Source: Euclidia mi
Taxonomy: Eukaryota; Arthropoda; Insecta; Lepidoptera; Erebidae
NCBI GenBank assembly: GCA_944739405.2
Contig: OX123196.2
Coordinates: forward strand, 52,242,196 to 52,306,195
DNA length: 64,000 bases
Reading direction: 5' to 3'
Below the pieces are notes generated by a model that was not told the origin of the DNA, did no database searches, and was given only the letters and a program-made list of their open reading frames with translations. The stretch's first letter is position 1. Every line of letters starts with the position of its first letter. The translations under genes were made by a program, and so were the position numbers. Below, in pieces: positions 47,503-58,115 of the stretch.

Positions 47503-47748
47503 ATGCAGCCTGAGCATTCACTTGAAACAAAACAGCGAACATTCGCTATTATTTGTGACGAACTGAACAGCGAACAGAGGTGAACATTTTCACGGTCTTT
47601 TTAGCGAACACTCTAATCAGCAGAAACGTAAAAAAATACTGTTAATTCGTTAGAATGCTCGCCAGGACGTTAGTAAGAAAGCTCGCTAAAACACACTTGT
47701 TTTTTCTGTTTTGTAACATTCGCAAGCATGCTCATTGCAGGTGAATGC
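47503..47748. mobile_element. MITE-like element (Y1 orientation)
   Basis: Begins GAGCATTCACTTGAAAC and ends TGCTCATTGCAGGTGAATGC. The interior repeats AGCGAACATTCGC-like words. It is the reverse complement of 61,366-61,617, and lies on the other side of a shared landmark, so the two are independent insertions of one family. Duplicated at 53,209-53,454. Confidence 0.7.
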
Positions 47749-48164
47749 TATTGTACCTATATTTTATTTATAAAATGTGTAATCTTGAGGTCCTGTCAGA
47801 AGCTATTTATATTAGTTTCAGAGATCTCCCTAATACAAATTATTAATCTATAAAGGGGATCTTCTGAAACGTCGATCAGATCAATTTGATCAATACGATT
47901 TGGCTTCAGACCATTGGATCGATAAAATTGGATACAGAATCGTATTTCTGTAGATAAACATAAATGTAATTAGGGGTGACATTTCGATAATTGGTATGAA
48001 CAACTGTCTATACCTACTTAAAGGATTAATAAAGCTTTTCATTTTGCCACAACATTTGGGTGAAATTAGGGCACCCGGTTTGCAACAATACAACCAAGGT
48101 ACATATTATGTAGGTATGCAATAATGTGCTTTTTGTGGTTTCAACATATTTAGTTTTTGAAGAG

Positions 48165-48395
48165 ATACATTACTGTCATCTCCGCCGGGTCCGAGTAAAC
48201 GGGAAAGGCCTAAAAAAGGCTGGCCTGACGTCGTAAGAGATGATATGCGTGCCAATAGACTAACCACCAGGAATGCCGAAGACCGTGCGAGGTGGAGGAG
48301 ATACAGCAGGAAATCGGACCCCGGGCTTCAGGTTGATGACCTTGTATCGCAACTGGGACGGCGCTAAGATGATGGTGATGATGAAGCATTACTGC
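48165..48395 (+). mobile_element. LINE C-terminal remnant in X2
   Basis: + strand frame reads GPSKRERPKKGWPDVVRDDM then RANRLTTRNAEDRARWRRYS and RKSDPGLQVDDLVSQLGRR, stop, with a GATGATGGTGATGATGA tail. The GRPKK.W.D ... DRA.WR pattern is a common C-terminus of arthropod LINE polyproteins. Duplicated at 53,871-54,101. Confidence 0.65.
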
Positions 48396-48527
48396 CGAAA
48401 GAGCACCAGTGACTAATATAAGTTTATGTGAAGGGATGGATTTGACGTCCTTTGTCAAATTATTACTCGTCTGAGACACGCAATATAAACTTCTGCTTTG
48501 TGCCTAAATGACAACAAATTTGTACTT

Positions 48528-48560
48528 TGTAGTGAAACAAATTTTTTTTGTTTCACTACA
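48528..48560. repeat. Small palindrome, 14-nt arms, 5-nt T spacer
   Basis: Left arm TGTAGTGAAACAAA, spacer TTTTT, right arm TTTGTTTCACTACA. X1 has only a single AAATCACTACA at the equivalent place (about 40,875). It abuts the 5' end of the Helitron-like element at 48,561. Duplicated at 54,234-54,266. Confidence 0.85.
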
Positions 48561-48730
48561 GAGTCTAAAACAAAGTGTGCCTTCTGGCTGTCTGTCCCTA
48601 TGTATGTTGAGTCTTCAAGATTCAACTACGCAACGGATTTGAATGCGGTTTTTTTATAGATAGAATGGTTCAAGAGGAAGGTTTATATGTATGTATAATT
48701 AACGCGGGCGAAGCCGCTGGAGACGTCTAG
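48561..48730 (+). mobile_element. Helitron-like element (X2 copy)
   Basis: Orthologue of 40,886-41,056: AGTCTAAAACAAAGTGTGCC start, CTACGCAACGGATTTGAATG, ACGCGGGCGAAGCCGCTGGA then CTAG (48,727-48,730). Confidence 0.7.
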
Positions 48731-48989
48731 TAGTTTATAAATAGTATTTGAGTAGACGGAAAACTTGGCAGCAAACCTTATACCTGTCTCTCCGCCTTCA
48801 ATTTACTCACATTGTAATTGTGACGTCAATTAGAAGAGGCCTATGTCAAGCAGTTTACTGTAGAAGCCTGTATGAGAAGATGAATCTTTTATAAATGTTT
48901 CAGGAACCTACTTATCATAATACCCTAGCGCTTGTGTCGCTATATATCCTTGACTGTAATATTTACAGCTATTTTAAAATATTTATGTC

Positions 48990-49168
48990 TCACTGGTCGC
49001 GGATTAGCCCTCGTGAGACTGTTACGGGACATAAAGTAGCCGTTGTGCTATTTTGATGGAATAGTTATATTTCTGCAAGGTTTGATTAAAATCCGAAGCT
49101 TTTACGCAAAAGACTATTAAACATACCTAATCACGTACTCTCACGATTATAAAATAGTAGTGGTAGTA
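48990..49168 (-). mobile_element. Helitron-like element whose 5' end is the duplication junction
   Basis: The minus-strand 5' end reads TACTACCACTACTATTTTAT (49,168 downward). The 3' hairpin region is near CGAGGGCTAATCCGCGACCA at about 48,992, with a decayed CTAG. Tandem copy 1 ends at 49,170, 0-2 bp beyond this element. Confidence 0.55.
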
Positions 49169-49516
49169 CAGTTAGTTGCCACATGTGTACAAGAGGCATG
49201 AAAACAGCTATCGCATTAATTAATTGGCTAGACTCACAATATTTAAAGATCCCTATATGGAAGGTTTAGACAAGGGACATAAGGAATATAAATAAGAAAT
49301 TAATTGGCTGAAGTATATAGAAGTCTGTGAACTGAAGCAATACAGCCAGCTTTATTCCCCATTGACACGATGATAATTTTTTTATCGTTATGTATGTACA
49401 TCGCGTAGCGTTGAGGCAGCGATATTTTGTACATGGGAGTAGTTCATTTCTTAAAGGGATAGCATGCAGCACCATTTATTACCAGGCTTCATGTTTGTAA
49501 ACTGAAGCACTAGTTT

Positions 49517-49766
49517 GATAGACTCACCCCTGTATCCCCGAAGGAGTAGGCGGAGACGTAATATATTACAGCCACATTACGCCATATTACGAATTGTAGG
49601 TCATACGTAATAGGGCCTATTGCCGTTACCGGGCACATTGCAAGACTCCGTGCTGCTACTGAGAATGCGGCAAAACTAAGTAACACTTTTTGCCAGACCC
49701 AGAAATCTAATCCGGCACCGATCAGCAGACCCATACGCTATCCACTGGCCCATGCAGGCAGTCTGG
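49517..49766 (-). mobile_element. SINE-D (tandem copy 2)
   Basis: Exact duplicate of 43,811-44,060. Confidence 0.7.
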
Positions 49767-50149
49767 ACCACGGAGACAGTGGAGCCACTAGTCCATTAAC
49801 AATAATTGTACTCTGTTGCTATAAAAAAGAAGAAAAAATGTGTTTAGTACAAAAAACAACAGACATTAGCTCAGTGTGGTCCATTAACTTATTAGTAGTA
49901 TACAAGAAACTTTCTAATGGGCATCGATCCTTACCTTTTCCCACCACGTAATTATGGTGCTCAGATAGACAGGGATGTGTGTGGAATATTTAACATTTCA
50001 CTGGTGATGTGAAAACTTAAATCATACCAATATCGTAGTCACAAAAGGAACAGTATGTAAATAAATATCGGTTACTAGAAAATGATTTACCTAACTCGGT
50101 TTTCATAACAAACTATTGAAAAGGGATTTCTTTCAGTCGCATTACGAAG

Positions 50150-50381
50150 GGTGCATAGGGTTCCCACCAAGAACTTAGGGTCCCAAGCCAACCTCACCTG
50201 CAAGTGGTACACCTGCCGATCAACGAACGAGGCTCTGGCAAACAAAATATCCCGATAAGCGGCAATAGGCTCGCCACCTATTACGTGGGATCAAAACACT
50301 GGCGAAAAGTGGGCCTTTATTATGCCTCTGCCTACCCCTTCGGGGAAACAGGCGTGAGTCTATGTATGTATGTATGTATGT
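50150..50381 (+). mobile_element. SINE-E (tandem copy 2)
   Basis: Duplicate of 44,444-44,675 with one difference (C at 50,184). Here it was copied by segmental duplication, not by retrotransposition, because the flanks are duplicated too. Confidence 0.95.
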
Positions 50382-51440
50382 GCATTACGAAGGCCCGCAA
50401 TAGGGTCGCATTACGAATTCCTTTTGTGCTTGGACGGTTTGATTTGCTTTATGATTTCTAAGATTAGGAGACCTAGGCATGTCTTAGACGAACCGGACGA
50501 CGACATCACTATCTCTCAAATCAGAGCACACACGGCTCGCGAACTAGACAAATTCAACCGCGGTTCCGTACTCACAGACAAGGAGTGAAAACGCGACGCA
50601 CTTTTAACGTAAGACCCACGGGTCACCTTGGTCCCGCATTGTCGACAACGCCCCAAGCCGAGATACGTGGTAGTCCACCCTTGGGGAGCTAAAACGATGT
50701 CTAATATACTTTAAACGCATTGGGAGCCTTCTGCGCTCACCCATAGTCCGCGCAAAGTTGTCAAAACCATCTGCGGCCAACAACTAGTCCACACACAAAA
50801 AAAAACTTAATTAAATACTGATTTGAATAGATATCCCGTGATAAATTAACAAGCACGGCAGTTAATGTTTGATCATTTTATTTCAAACATTTTTGTTTCC
50901 CTTTTATATTTGCGTAAGATGATAATATATACACGGATCAAATAAAATTTTAGGTGTAACGACTATCACAAGATTCATAGAGGATTTAACAGAGTTTACG
51001 ATTACCAAGTAATGCCTAACTTAACACGTATCCTATTAAAAATCTCAACAAAGAATCAGACGCTATTCTATTCGTAAGAAGCACCACATAAAGACTTTAG
51101 ATCTCGTTAAAAGAAACTTGTTAGTAAAATTTCGACGTCTTTTAGTTAGCAGTAAAGTACACCACATTGCGCATTGTATAGAGCTTTCTACTGAAAGTCT
51201 GTATCTGTATCTTTGGATATATTTTCAGGGTTGTCACGAGCCAAATTTCTAGCGATATACCTATTCTTTAGCACAAGGTTTTGCCTGCGATTACGGCCGA
51301 CCGTAAGGATTCCCGGCTCAACTGTTAGTGGGCTTCTCGTAGATATTTCTAAATATGCTAACTAGGCAGCTTATTTTTGTATGCTATTAGATAATATTAT
51401 GTAAGAAGGTTTAGTCTCTGTAACGTGGAACCTGTAAATG

Positions 51441-51512
51441 GAGCAGAAACTGTCAACTATCAAGATTGGTGACTCTACAGTCACCAATCTTGATAGTTGA
51501 CAGTTTCTGCTC
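51441..51512. repeat. Perfect palindrome (tandem copy 2)
   Basis: Exact duplicate of 45,735-45,806, showing that the palindrome existed before the 5.7-kb duplication. Confidence 0.97.
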
Positions 51513-52780
51513 TCTGCATATTTTGAAATGGATCTAACAGAATGGTGTTAGTATTCAATTCTGATGAAAATTTAAAATCCCAATCAAATTAGAAAACCGG
51601 CTGAAAACTTTTTAAGATTGGATGTATCTGCAGTTCCCTGAAAAATACTTCGCTTTTACCAGGACTGCTCACTGCGACTCACATACTTTCATGTTTTTAT
51701 TTCTTGCACCAGAAGCGCATTGCTTCCTTTGGAATGAGACCTCGTAATTCATGATTTTATGCCATATATCTACACGTTCATAAACTATGTTCACTGTTTG
51801 CCAAAAATTGAGTTTCCATTTATGTAAAATCTTGCATCGTTAACATTATGCATATTTCCAGCGCTCTGGAAACCCTAGCTAATACAGCCAGGTGTCCTGT
51901 ATTGCCTGGACGATCCGATTTTCAGTCTAGTGAACCATCGCAACACTTTCGACACGTTGCTGATACGCCGAGCCATTTACAAGAACATGGCTTTTGTTTA
52001 AAAATACGTCTGACTTTATTCTGGTTGAATGTGAGTTCGTCTGCTATGTTTTGTTTTTTAATGGTTTGTATTTTCATTGCTGTTTATTGTGATGTTTATA
52101 TAAAGGTGGTGCCGTTTTTCCAAATTACTTGCTCATTTTGTGTGATGCTAAAGACCGTAGCGACGGAATCAGCCAACTATTTTAGAAAAGCAAACAAAAG
52201 CACGAAATACTTAAGTATATTCAATGAAAAATGTTACGCTCTTTGGTTTTAATGGCCTTTATATTAACAATTCGTGTTCTATGCTCATGTTGTGATTGTT
52301 ATACCTACATGAGAGACGATCGACAAAAAACCCTCCCCCTTTTATGACGAAACTACGTTAGGCAGATACGGGTAAAAGAAACTAAAAGTCAAAGAATTTA
52401 GATAAGACTAGAAAACCAATCCCATTACTATTTGAACAAATGCAGTTCAATAAGCAATCTAATTTGGAATGAAATGCATTAAAAATACGATAATGACTTA
52501 AATTTAACTCTAAAATAAGTTTAGACTCTTCAATACATTACGATACGAAAATGTGTTTCTTGATACGAAGTACAAACCCTTTGCTTGTATAGTCAGTGAG
52601 CCCTTTACGGATGTCGTTTCAGTGACGTTAGTAACATGTCAAGTTCAAGGTCACGGACGCTAGGGCGGGAGACCTCCTTCAATGTAGGTACAGATAAAAA
52701 ACGGCATTAGTTTTTATATTAACGGCATTAGTTTTTATATTAACGGCATTATTAGAAATTAGGAACTATAATTTATTTAA

Positions 52781-52996
52781 TGTCCAGCAGTGGACGTCCC
52801 TCATTATCATCATCCTCAGCCCGACTTTGTCCACTGCTGAACATAGGCCTCTCTTTTTTCTTGCCATTTCCTTCGATCTTGTGCTAATTTCAGATTCGGC
52901 CTGCGATTGCAATGATATCGTCGGGCCATCTTGCTAAGGGGCGGCCTCTTTTTTCCATCCATGGCCTGCCCTTACTATTCTGTAACGTCCCTGGGT
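52781..52996 (-). mobile_element. RTE 3' end fragment (tandem copy 2)
   Basis: Duplicate of 47,075-47,290. Confidence 0.82.
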
Positions 52997-53870
52997 AATA
53001 ATAATAATTTTGTTGAATACAATTAAAATAGCTTAATCAAGACTAGAAATAAAATAACTTTGTCTAAAGCTAGATAGAATTTCAGCAAACAGTTACAAAA
53101 AATTCTTTTTAAAAACAGTTATTGGTTTTCCATTCGGAAAACAAATCTGCAGTTGCTGTCAATATTGCACTCTCCGGAACCTACCCCCATAAACAGTATG
53201 TGTGTGTAATGCAGCCTGAGCATTCACTTGAAACAAAACAGCGAACATTCGCTATTATTTGTGACGAACTGAACAGCGAACAGAGGTGAACATTTTCACG
53301 GTCTTTTTAGCGAACACTCTAATCAGCAGAAACGTAAAAAAATACTGTTAATTCGTTAGAATGCTCGCCAGGACGTTAGTAAGAAAGCTCGCTAAAACAC
53401 ACTTGTTTTTTCTGTTTTGTAACATTCGCAAGCATGCTCATTGCAGGTGAATGCTATTGTACCTATATTTTATTTATAAAATGTGTAATCTTGAGGTCCT
53501 GTCAGAAGCTATTTATATTAGTTTCAGAGATCTCCCTAATACAAATTATTAATCTATAAAGGGGATCTTCTGAAACGTCGATCAGATCAATTTGATCAAT
53601 ACGATTTGGCTTCAGACCATTGGATCGATAAAATTGGATACAGAATCGTATTTCTGTAGATAAACATAAATGTAATTAGGGGTGACATTTCGATAATTGG
53701 TATGAACAACTGTCTATACCTACTTAAAGGATTAATAAAGCTTTTCATTTTGCCACAACATTTGGGTGAAATTAGGGCACCCGGTTTGCAACAATACAAC
53801 CAAGGTACATATTATGTAGGTATGCAATAATGTGCTTTTTGTGGTTTCAACATATTTAGTTTTTGAAGAG

Positions 53871-54101
53871 ATACATTACTGTCATCTCCGCCGGGTCCGA
53901 GTAAACGGGAAAGGCCTAAAAAAGGCTGGCCTGACGTCGTAAGAGATGATATGCGTGCCAATAGACTAACCACCAGGAATGCCGAAGACCGTGCGAGGTG
54001 GAGGAGATACAGCAGGAAATCGGACCCCGGGCTTCAGGTTGATGACCTTGTATCGCAACTGGGACGGCGCTAAGATGATGGTGATGATGAAGCATTACTG
54101 C
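53871..54101 (+). mobile_element. LINE C-terminal remnant (tandem copy 2)
   Basis: Duplicate of 48,165-48,395. Confidence 0.65.
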
Positions 54102-54873
54102 CGAAAGAGCACCAGTGACTAATATAAGTTTATGTGAAGGGATGGATTTGACGTCCTTTGTCAAATTATTACTCGTCTGAGACACGCAATATAAACTTCT
54201 GCTTTGTGCCTAAATGACAACAAATTTGTACTTTGTAGTGAAACAAATTTTTTTTGTTTCACTACAGAGTCTAAAACAAAGTGTGCCTTCTGGCTGTCTG
54301 TCCCTATGTATGTTGAGTCTTCAAGATTCAACTACGCAACGGATTTGAATGCGGTTTTTTTATAGATAGAATGGTTCAAGAGGAAGGTTTATATGTATGT
54401 ATAATTAACGCGGGCGAAGCCGCTGGAGACGTCTAGTAGTTTATAAATAGTATTTGAGTAGACGGAAAACTTGGCAGCAAACCTTATACCTGTCTCTCCG
54501 CCTTCAATTTACTCACATTGTAATTGTGACGTCAATTAGAAGAGGCCTATGTCAAGCAGTTTACTGTAGAAGCCTGTATGAGAAGATGAATCTTTTATAA
54601 ATGTTTCAGGAACCTACTTATCATAATACCCTAGCGCTTGTGTCGCTATATATCCTTGACTGTAATATTTACAGCTATTTTAAAATATTTATGTCTCACT
54701 GGTCGCGGATTAGCCCTCGTGAGACTGTTACGGGACATAAAGTAGCCGTTGTGCTATTTTGATGGAATAGTTATATTTCTGCAAGGTTTGATTAAAATCC
54801 GAAGCTTTTACGCAAAAGACTATTAAACATACCTAATCACGTACTCTCACGATTATAAAATAGTAGTGGTAGT

Positions 54874-54982
54874 ACAAATTGACATCATTGCTACTTTTTG
54901 GAGTTTTTATGCAATTTTGGTAGGTACTTAACCTACCAAAATTGCATAAAAACTCCAAAAAGTAGCAATGATGTCAATTTGT
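54874..54982. repeat. Perfect palindrome, 52-nt arms, 5-nt spacer, at the duplication breakpoint
   Basis: Left arm 54,874-54,925 (ACAAATTGACATCATTGCTA...), spacer ACTTA, right arm 54,931-54,982, exact reverse complement with no mismatch. X1 has only the right-arm sequence in diverged form (about 41,495-41,547: TTACCAAAATGGCATTTAAA, GTAGCAATGTTGTCAATTTG). The left arm is thus a later inverted copy. Its outer foot coincides with the end of tandem copy 2. Confidence 0.97.
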
Positions 54983-54984
54983 CA

Positions 54985-55540
54985 GTGCCAAAACATCTGC
55001 CTGTCACTATGTGATCCCCTCTTCATTTAACTGGTGCAGTAAACAACCCTTTTATGAGTACCTTCATACATAACAGTTAGTATAAAAATAAACCATGCAT
55101 ACACTTTTTTAGAGAGGTGTTTTTATTTAATTTAACGCCACTGTGTCATCCCGGTTTGATAGATGATTGGCAACATGCTCGTATGGTTCAAGTTCAAATA
55201 CGCGTACAATTCCCGAACACGAGTAACACATAACTTATTCAACAACTACATATTTATTTTTAATAGACCACTACTCAACGGACAGAAAGTACATCCAGAT
55301 TCGATTAGGCTTTCTTGTTGTCTTGTATGGCGGATCAAACTTAAAATAATCAGCGCAGTGGAAAATAGTAAGGTGGCCGTATACATCACTACCGTGGGGT
55401 TTAGGTTAACCATGCAATGTCAGTAATTCTTGAGTTTGACTACTTTTAACACAAAACCCTACTACTGTCATAATCACAAAAGTTTGTAAAGATTGGTGAA
55501 TGAGTATATCTTACTCTAACACGCAATAAATACTAAACGC
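54985..55540. other. Sequence unique to the X2-Y2 junction
   Basis: No counterpart between X1 and Y1 and no recognised repeat or gene. An 87-codon ORF (55,163-55,426) shows no domain. Confidence 0.5.
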
Positions 55541-55613
55541 ACTTTTATTAAACTGAGTAGTTATATGAAATATAGCATTATTCATCAGAAGAATAAATGT
55601 AGAGAATAAATAT

Positions 55614-55855
55614 CATCATCATCATCAGCCTTTAACAGTCCACTGCTGGACTAGGCCTCTCCTTTGAAAGGAGGAATTGGCCTACTATACGCTGGCCAAA
55701 CGCCAACCCGTTTGGCTATAGGTTTGTATCAAGGCTTCCTTCTCTTAGTTTTCTGTTCTATGCATAATATGCTCCCTCTGTCGGCTCTTACGACACCCAT
55801 GGGTTGATATGGGGTGGTGACAATCCGTATTCTTAATCCTTCACCACGCGGACGT
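55614..55855 (-). mobile_element. Non-autonomous RTE derivative (private to Y2)
   Basis: Flanked by ATAAATAT (55,606-55,613 and 55,856-55,863); Y1 has the single site (about 41,778) and no insert. On the minus strand it carries the RTE 5' leader block and then a shortened RTE 3' end (GAGGCCTAGTCCAGCAGTGG) with a (GAT)n tail. There is no endonuclease or RT, so it needs RTE proteins in trans. Confidence 0.88.
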
Positions 55856-56329
55856 ATAAATATAGAGTAACTTAAATCCTATACCCATGTAGGTGGAGCC
55901 ACAGGCATTTACTGTTTCTAATAGCACATACATAGGTATCACTAATCATCCAGGAACGAAGATGGACATAAATATTTCCATATTTTGCTCAATATATTAT
56001 TATGTCTAACTCGTACCCAAATAGGATGCCGTCTTCTCTACCCAATAGCCATTACTTGTCACCTATATTTCCCGAGGTTCAGTTGTTATCGACCGTCATA
56101 TTTCAGGCCCAGAATAGGCCTGAGACACGTGATATTTGAGTGAAGATTTACTGTATTGAGCGTCAGACGGACCCTGTAATTTTGCCAGACTAAAACTTTA
56201 TACTTTGAAATTGGATTAGATTGAAATCCACAACTTTAAAATTGTTCTTGGAATTATTCTTGTGGTCTATTAGCGAAGGTTCCTACTGATTATTTGATCA
56301 GCTAAAAATATTAATCTGTATATATAAAA

Positions 56330-56530
56330 TCCTTACGTTACTGACTGTCAGACAACGTACAGCTCAAACTATTGGGCGCAAGAAGCTGAATTTTGGCATG
56401 TGTTTTCTTTGAGGAACATAGGGAAGTGGAAGTAGTTTAAGAAGAGAGATTTCTTGTAATTCCCACGGGATCAGGAAAATATAACATTACAAAATATATG
56501 TGAGAGCTTAGCTGCAGGTATCTTCTAGTA
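56330..56530 (+). mobile_element. Helitron-like non-autonomous element (Y2)
   Basis: 5' TCTGTATATATAAAATCCTT preceded by A, then ACGTTACTGACTGTCAGACA and CAAACTATTGGGCG. A candidate 3' end CTAG followed by T occurs near 56,527. The Y1 copy has lost the 5' terminus. Confidence 0.55.
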
Positions 56531-56619
56531 ATCTATATGGACAGTTTTGTGATGGTTCTGTCACATGTATTGTTCGGATTTACTTCATTACCTTGCCCTC
56601 TTACATCTTCTTTCATACT

Positions 56620-57345
56620 ACGAGCGGAAAAGAACGACGTAGCCTACTAACGCTACGAGAGGTGCACGCAGAACACGTGCGACGCTTCTCGGGCCTCACT
56701 CGTCAGTGGGCGGTCCAACAGACCCGACGCCCGCAGCCGTTTACTCACGGCGGCCGGGATTGTTGAGCGCCCTCCGGCGACGACGCCCGGTTCTGCGGGT
56801 GGAGACAGGTCGCGTCGGCTCCCTATCCCGCTCCGCCATCTCCTTGATCGACATCACCGTCTCACAAAAGGAGGCTGCGGCGTCCCAACACATCTCGCTC
56901 CGAACCATGGAACGAATCAAGGTCCGAAGCGAAAGGTCGACCACTCCTATCGCCGCGACTAGGTCACGGCGCTGCGCTGCTTAAGCAGGGCATTCCACCA
57001 AGGTGTGCAGCGCCGTGTCCTCTCCTCATGGCGATCTCCGCAGTGGTGATATCCGGGCGTCTCCTCACGCGAATGCGGTGCAGTAAAGCCGAAACAACCA
57101 TGGCCGGTTATCACCTGTATCAAACGGAAGGTGAAGGCGCCGTGTCGTCTCTCCAGCCACTCGTCGAGTACGGGCCTCACTGCCTCGATGCAGCGAAGCC
57201 CCGCGCAGGGGTGCGTGAGTCGCTGTCGCCATTCCGCCACTAGGACCTGTCGGAGTTCCGCCTTCCATACCTCAATCTCGCAAGGCGCGGGTTCTCCGCC
57301 TATTGACTGGGCTTCGAGGCACTTCGAGGCGCCACTTATAAAGCG
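56620..57345 (-). pseudogene. R1-type LINE, C-terminal end (Y2 copy)
   Basis: Minus-strand MAEWRQRLTHPCAGLRCIEA and GAFTFRLIQVITGHGCFGF, then a frame change destroying the HRIGRE segment, and downstream DLSLRTLIRSMVRSEMCWDA and SFCETVMSIKEMAERDREPT. Less interrupted than Y1 in the last part, more so in the zinc-knuckle part. About 87 bp of the 3' end present in Y1 (42,494-42,580) is missing. Confidence 0.88.
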
Positions 57346-57884
57346 ACGCCAGCAGCCCGTCCTGAATCCTTTAAATACCTTGCCAAATTGTGAAATAAAT
57401 TAACTGAATATTTTACATTTAGTACCTATGCTGCTTTTATTGCCTTCATGGTCATAATGATATTAGTACATTTAGTAAGATTAGGCAGGCACCAAAATTG
57501 GGCACTGGAATCATTATAGTTTGAAACTTTGCCAGTTAGTTGCCACATGTGTACTAGAGGCACGGAACAAGCTATCGCATTAATTAATTGGGTAAAAGAC
57601 TCACAGTATTTGGAGATCCCTGTATGGAAGATTTAGACAAGGGACATAAGGAACATGAATAAGAAATAAATTGGCAGAAGTATATAGAAGTCTGTGAACT
57701 GAAGCAATACACCCAGCTTTACTCCCCATTGACACGATGATATTTTTTTTATCGTTATGTAAGTACATCGCGTAGCGTTGAGGCAGCGATATTTTGTACA
57801 TGGGAGTAGTTCATTTCTTAAAGGGATAGCATGCAGCATCATTTATTACCAGGCTTCATGTTTGTAAACCGAAGCACTGTTTGA

Positions 57885-58115
57885 TAGACTCACGCCTGTA
57901 TCCCCGAAGGAGTAGGCAGAGGCGTAATATATTACACCCACATTACGCCATATTACGAATTGTAAGTCATACGTAATAGCCGTTACCGGGCACATTGCAA
58001 GACTCCGTGCTGCTACTGAGAATGCGGCAAAACTAAGTAACACTTTTTGCCAGACCCAGAAATCTAACCCGGCAACGATCAGAAGAGCCATACGCTATCC
58101 ACTGGCCCATGCAGG
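57885..58115 (-). mobile_element. SINE-D (Y2 copy)
   Basis: Orthologue of 43,811-44,060 with small deletions (the GGGCCTATTG segment is missing). Confidence 0.7.

Larger units (their letters stand above)
41730..47760. repeat. Array unit Y, copy Y1
   Basis: Homologous in order and orientation to Y2 (55,545-62,000), from ATTCATCAGATGAATAAATG to GTTTTCCATTCGGAAAACAA. Differences include private insertions: SINE-E and a palindrome in Y1; the RTE derivative at 55,614 and the AGGGTTCCGTA element at 59,040 in Y2. Its content is dead repeats (R1 end, SINE-D, RTE end) plus unclassified sequence. The part from 43,465 onward was later duplicated again. Confidence 0.85.
43465..49170. repeat. Tandem duplication, copy 1 (5,706 bp)
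   Basis: Every landmark here recurs exactly 5,706 bp to the right. Differences I noticed: 44,478 T versus 50,184 C, 45,047 T versus 50,753 C, 46,138 T versus 51,844 C. The left boundary is preceded by GCC and the junction by GTA; CA is shared by both breakpoints (43,463-43,464 and 49,169-49,170), so the boundary can slide 2 bp. Confidence 0.97.
47760..49170. repeat. Array unit X, copy X2 (inside tandem copy 1)
   Basis: Homologous to X1 from 36,961 onward (TATTTTATTT...AAAAT, GAGATCTCCCTAA, AGATCAATTTGATCAATACG) and to X3 from about 63,060. Lacks the Jockey LINE of X1. Confidence 0.85.
49171..54876. repeat. Tandem duplication, copy 2 (5,706 bp)
   Basis: Same content as 43,465-49,170 with an offset of 5,706. 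It includes SINE-D (49,517), SINE-E (50,150-50,381 with its own flanking GCATTACGAAGG), the 34-nt-arm palindrome (51,441-51,512), the RTE end (52,781), the MITE (53,209), X2' (53,466), the small palindrome (54,234) and both Helitron-like elements (54,267; 54,696). The right boundary meets the left foot of the 52-nt-arm palindrome. Confidence 0.97.

Noticed and set aside
43465..54876. Tandem copies as separated haplotypes in the assembly
   Set aside because: Only three differences in 5.7 kb were noticed, in direct tandem with a clean junction, which is less variation than expected between moth haplotypes. It cannot be fully excluded without reads.
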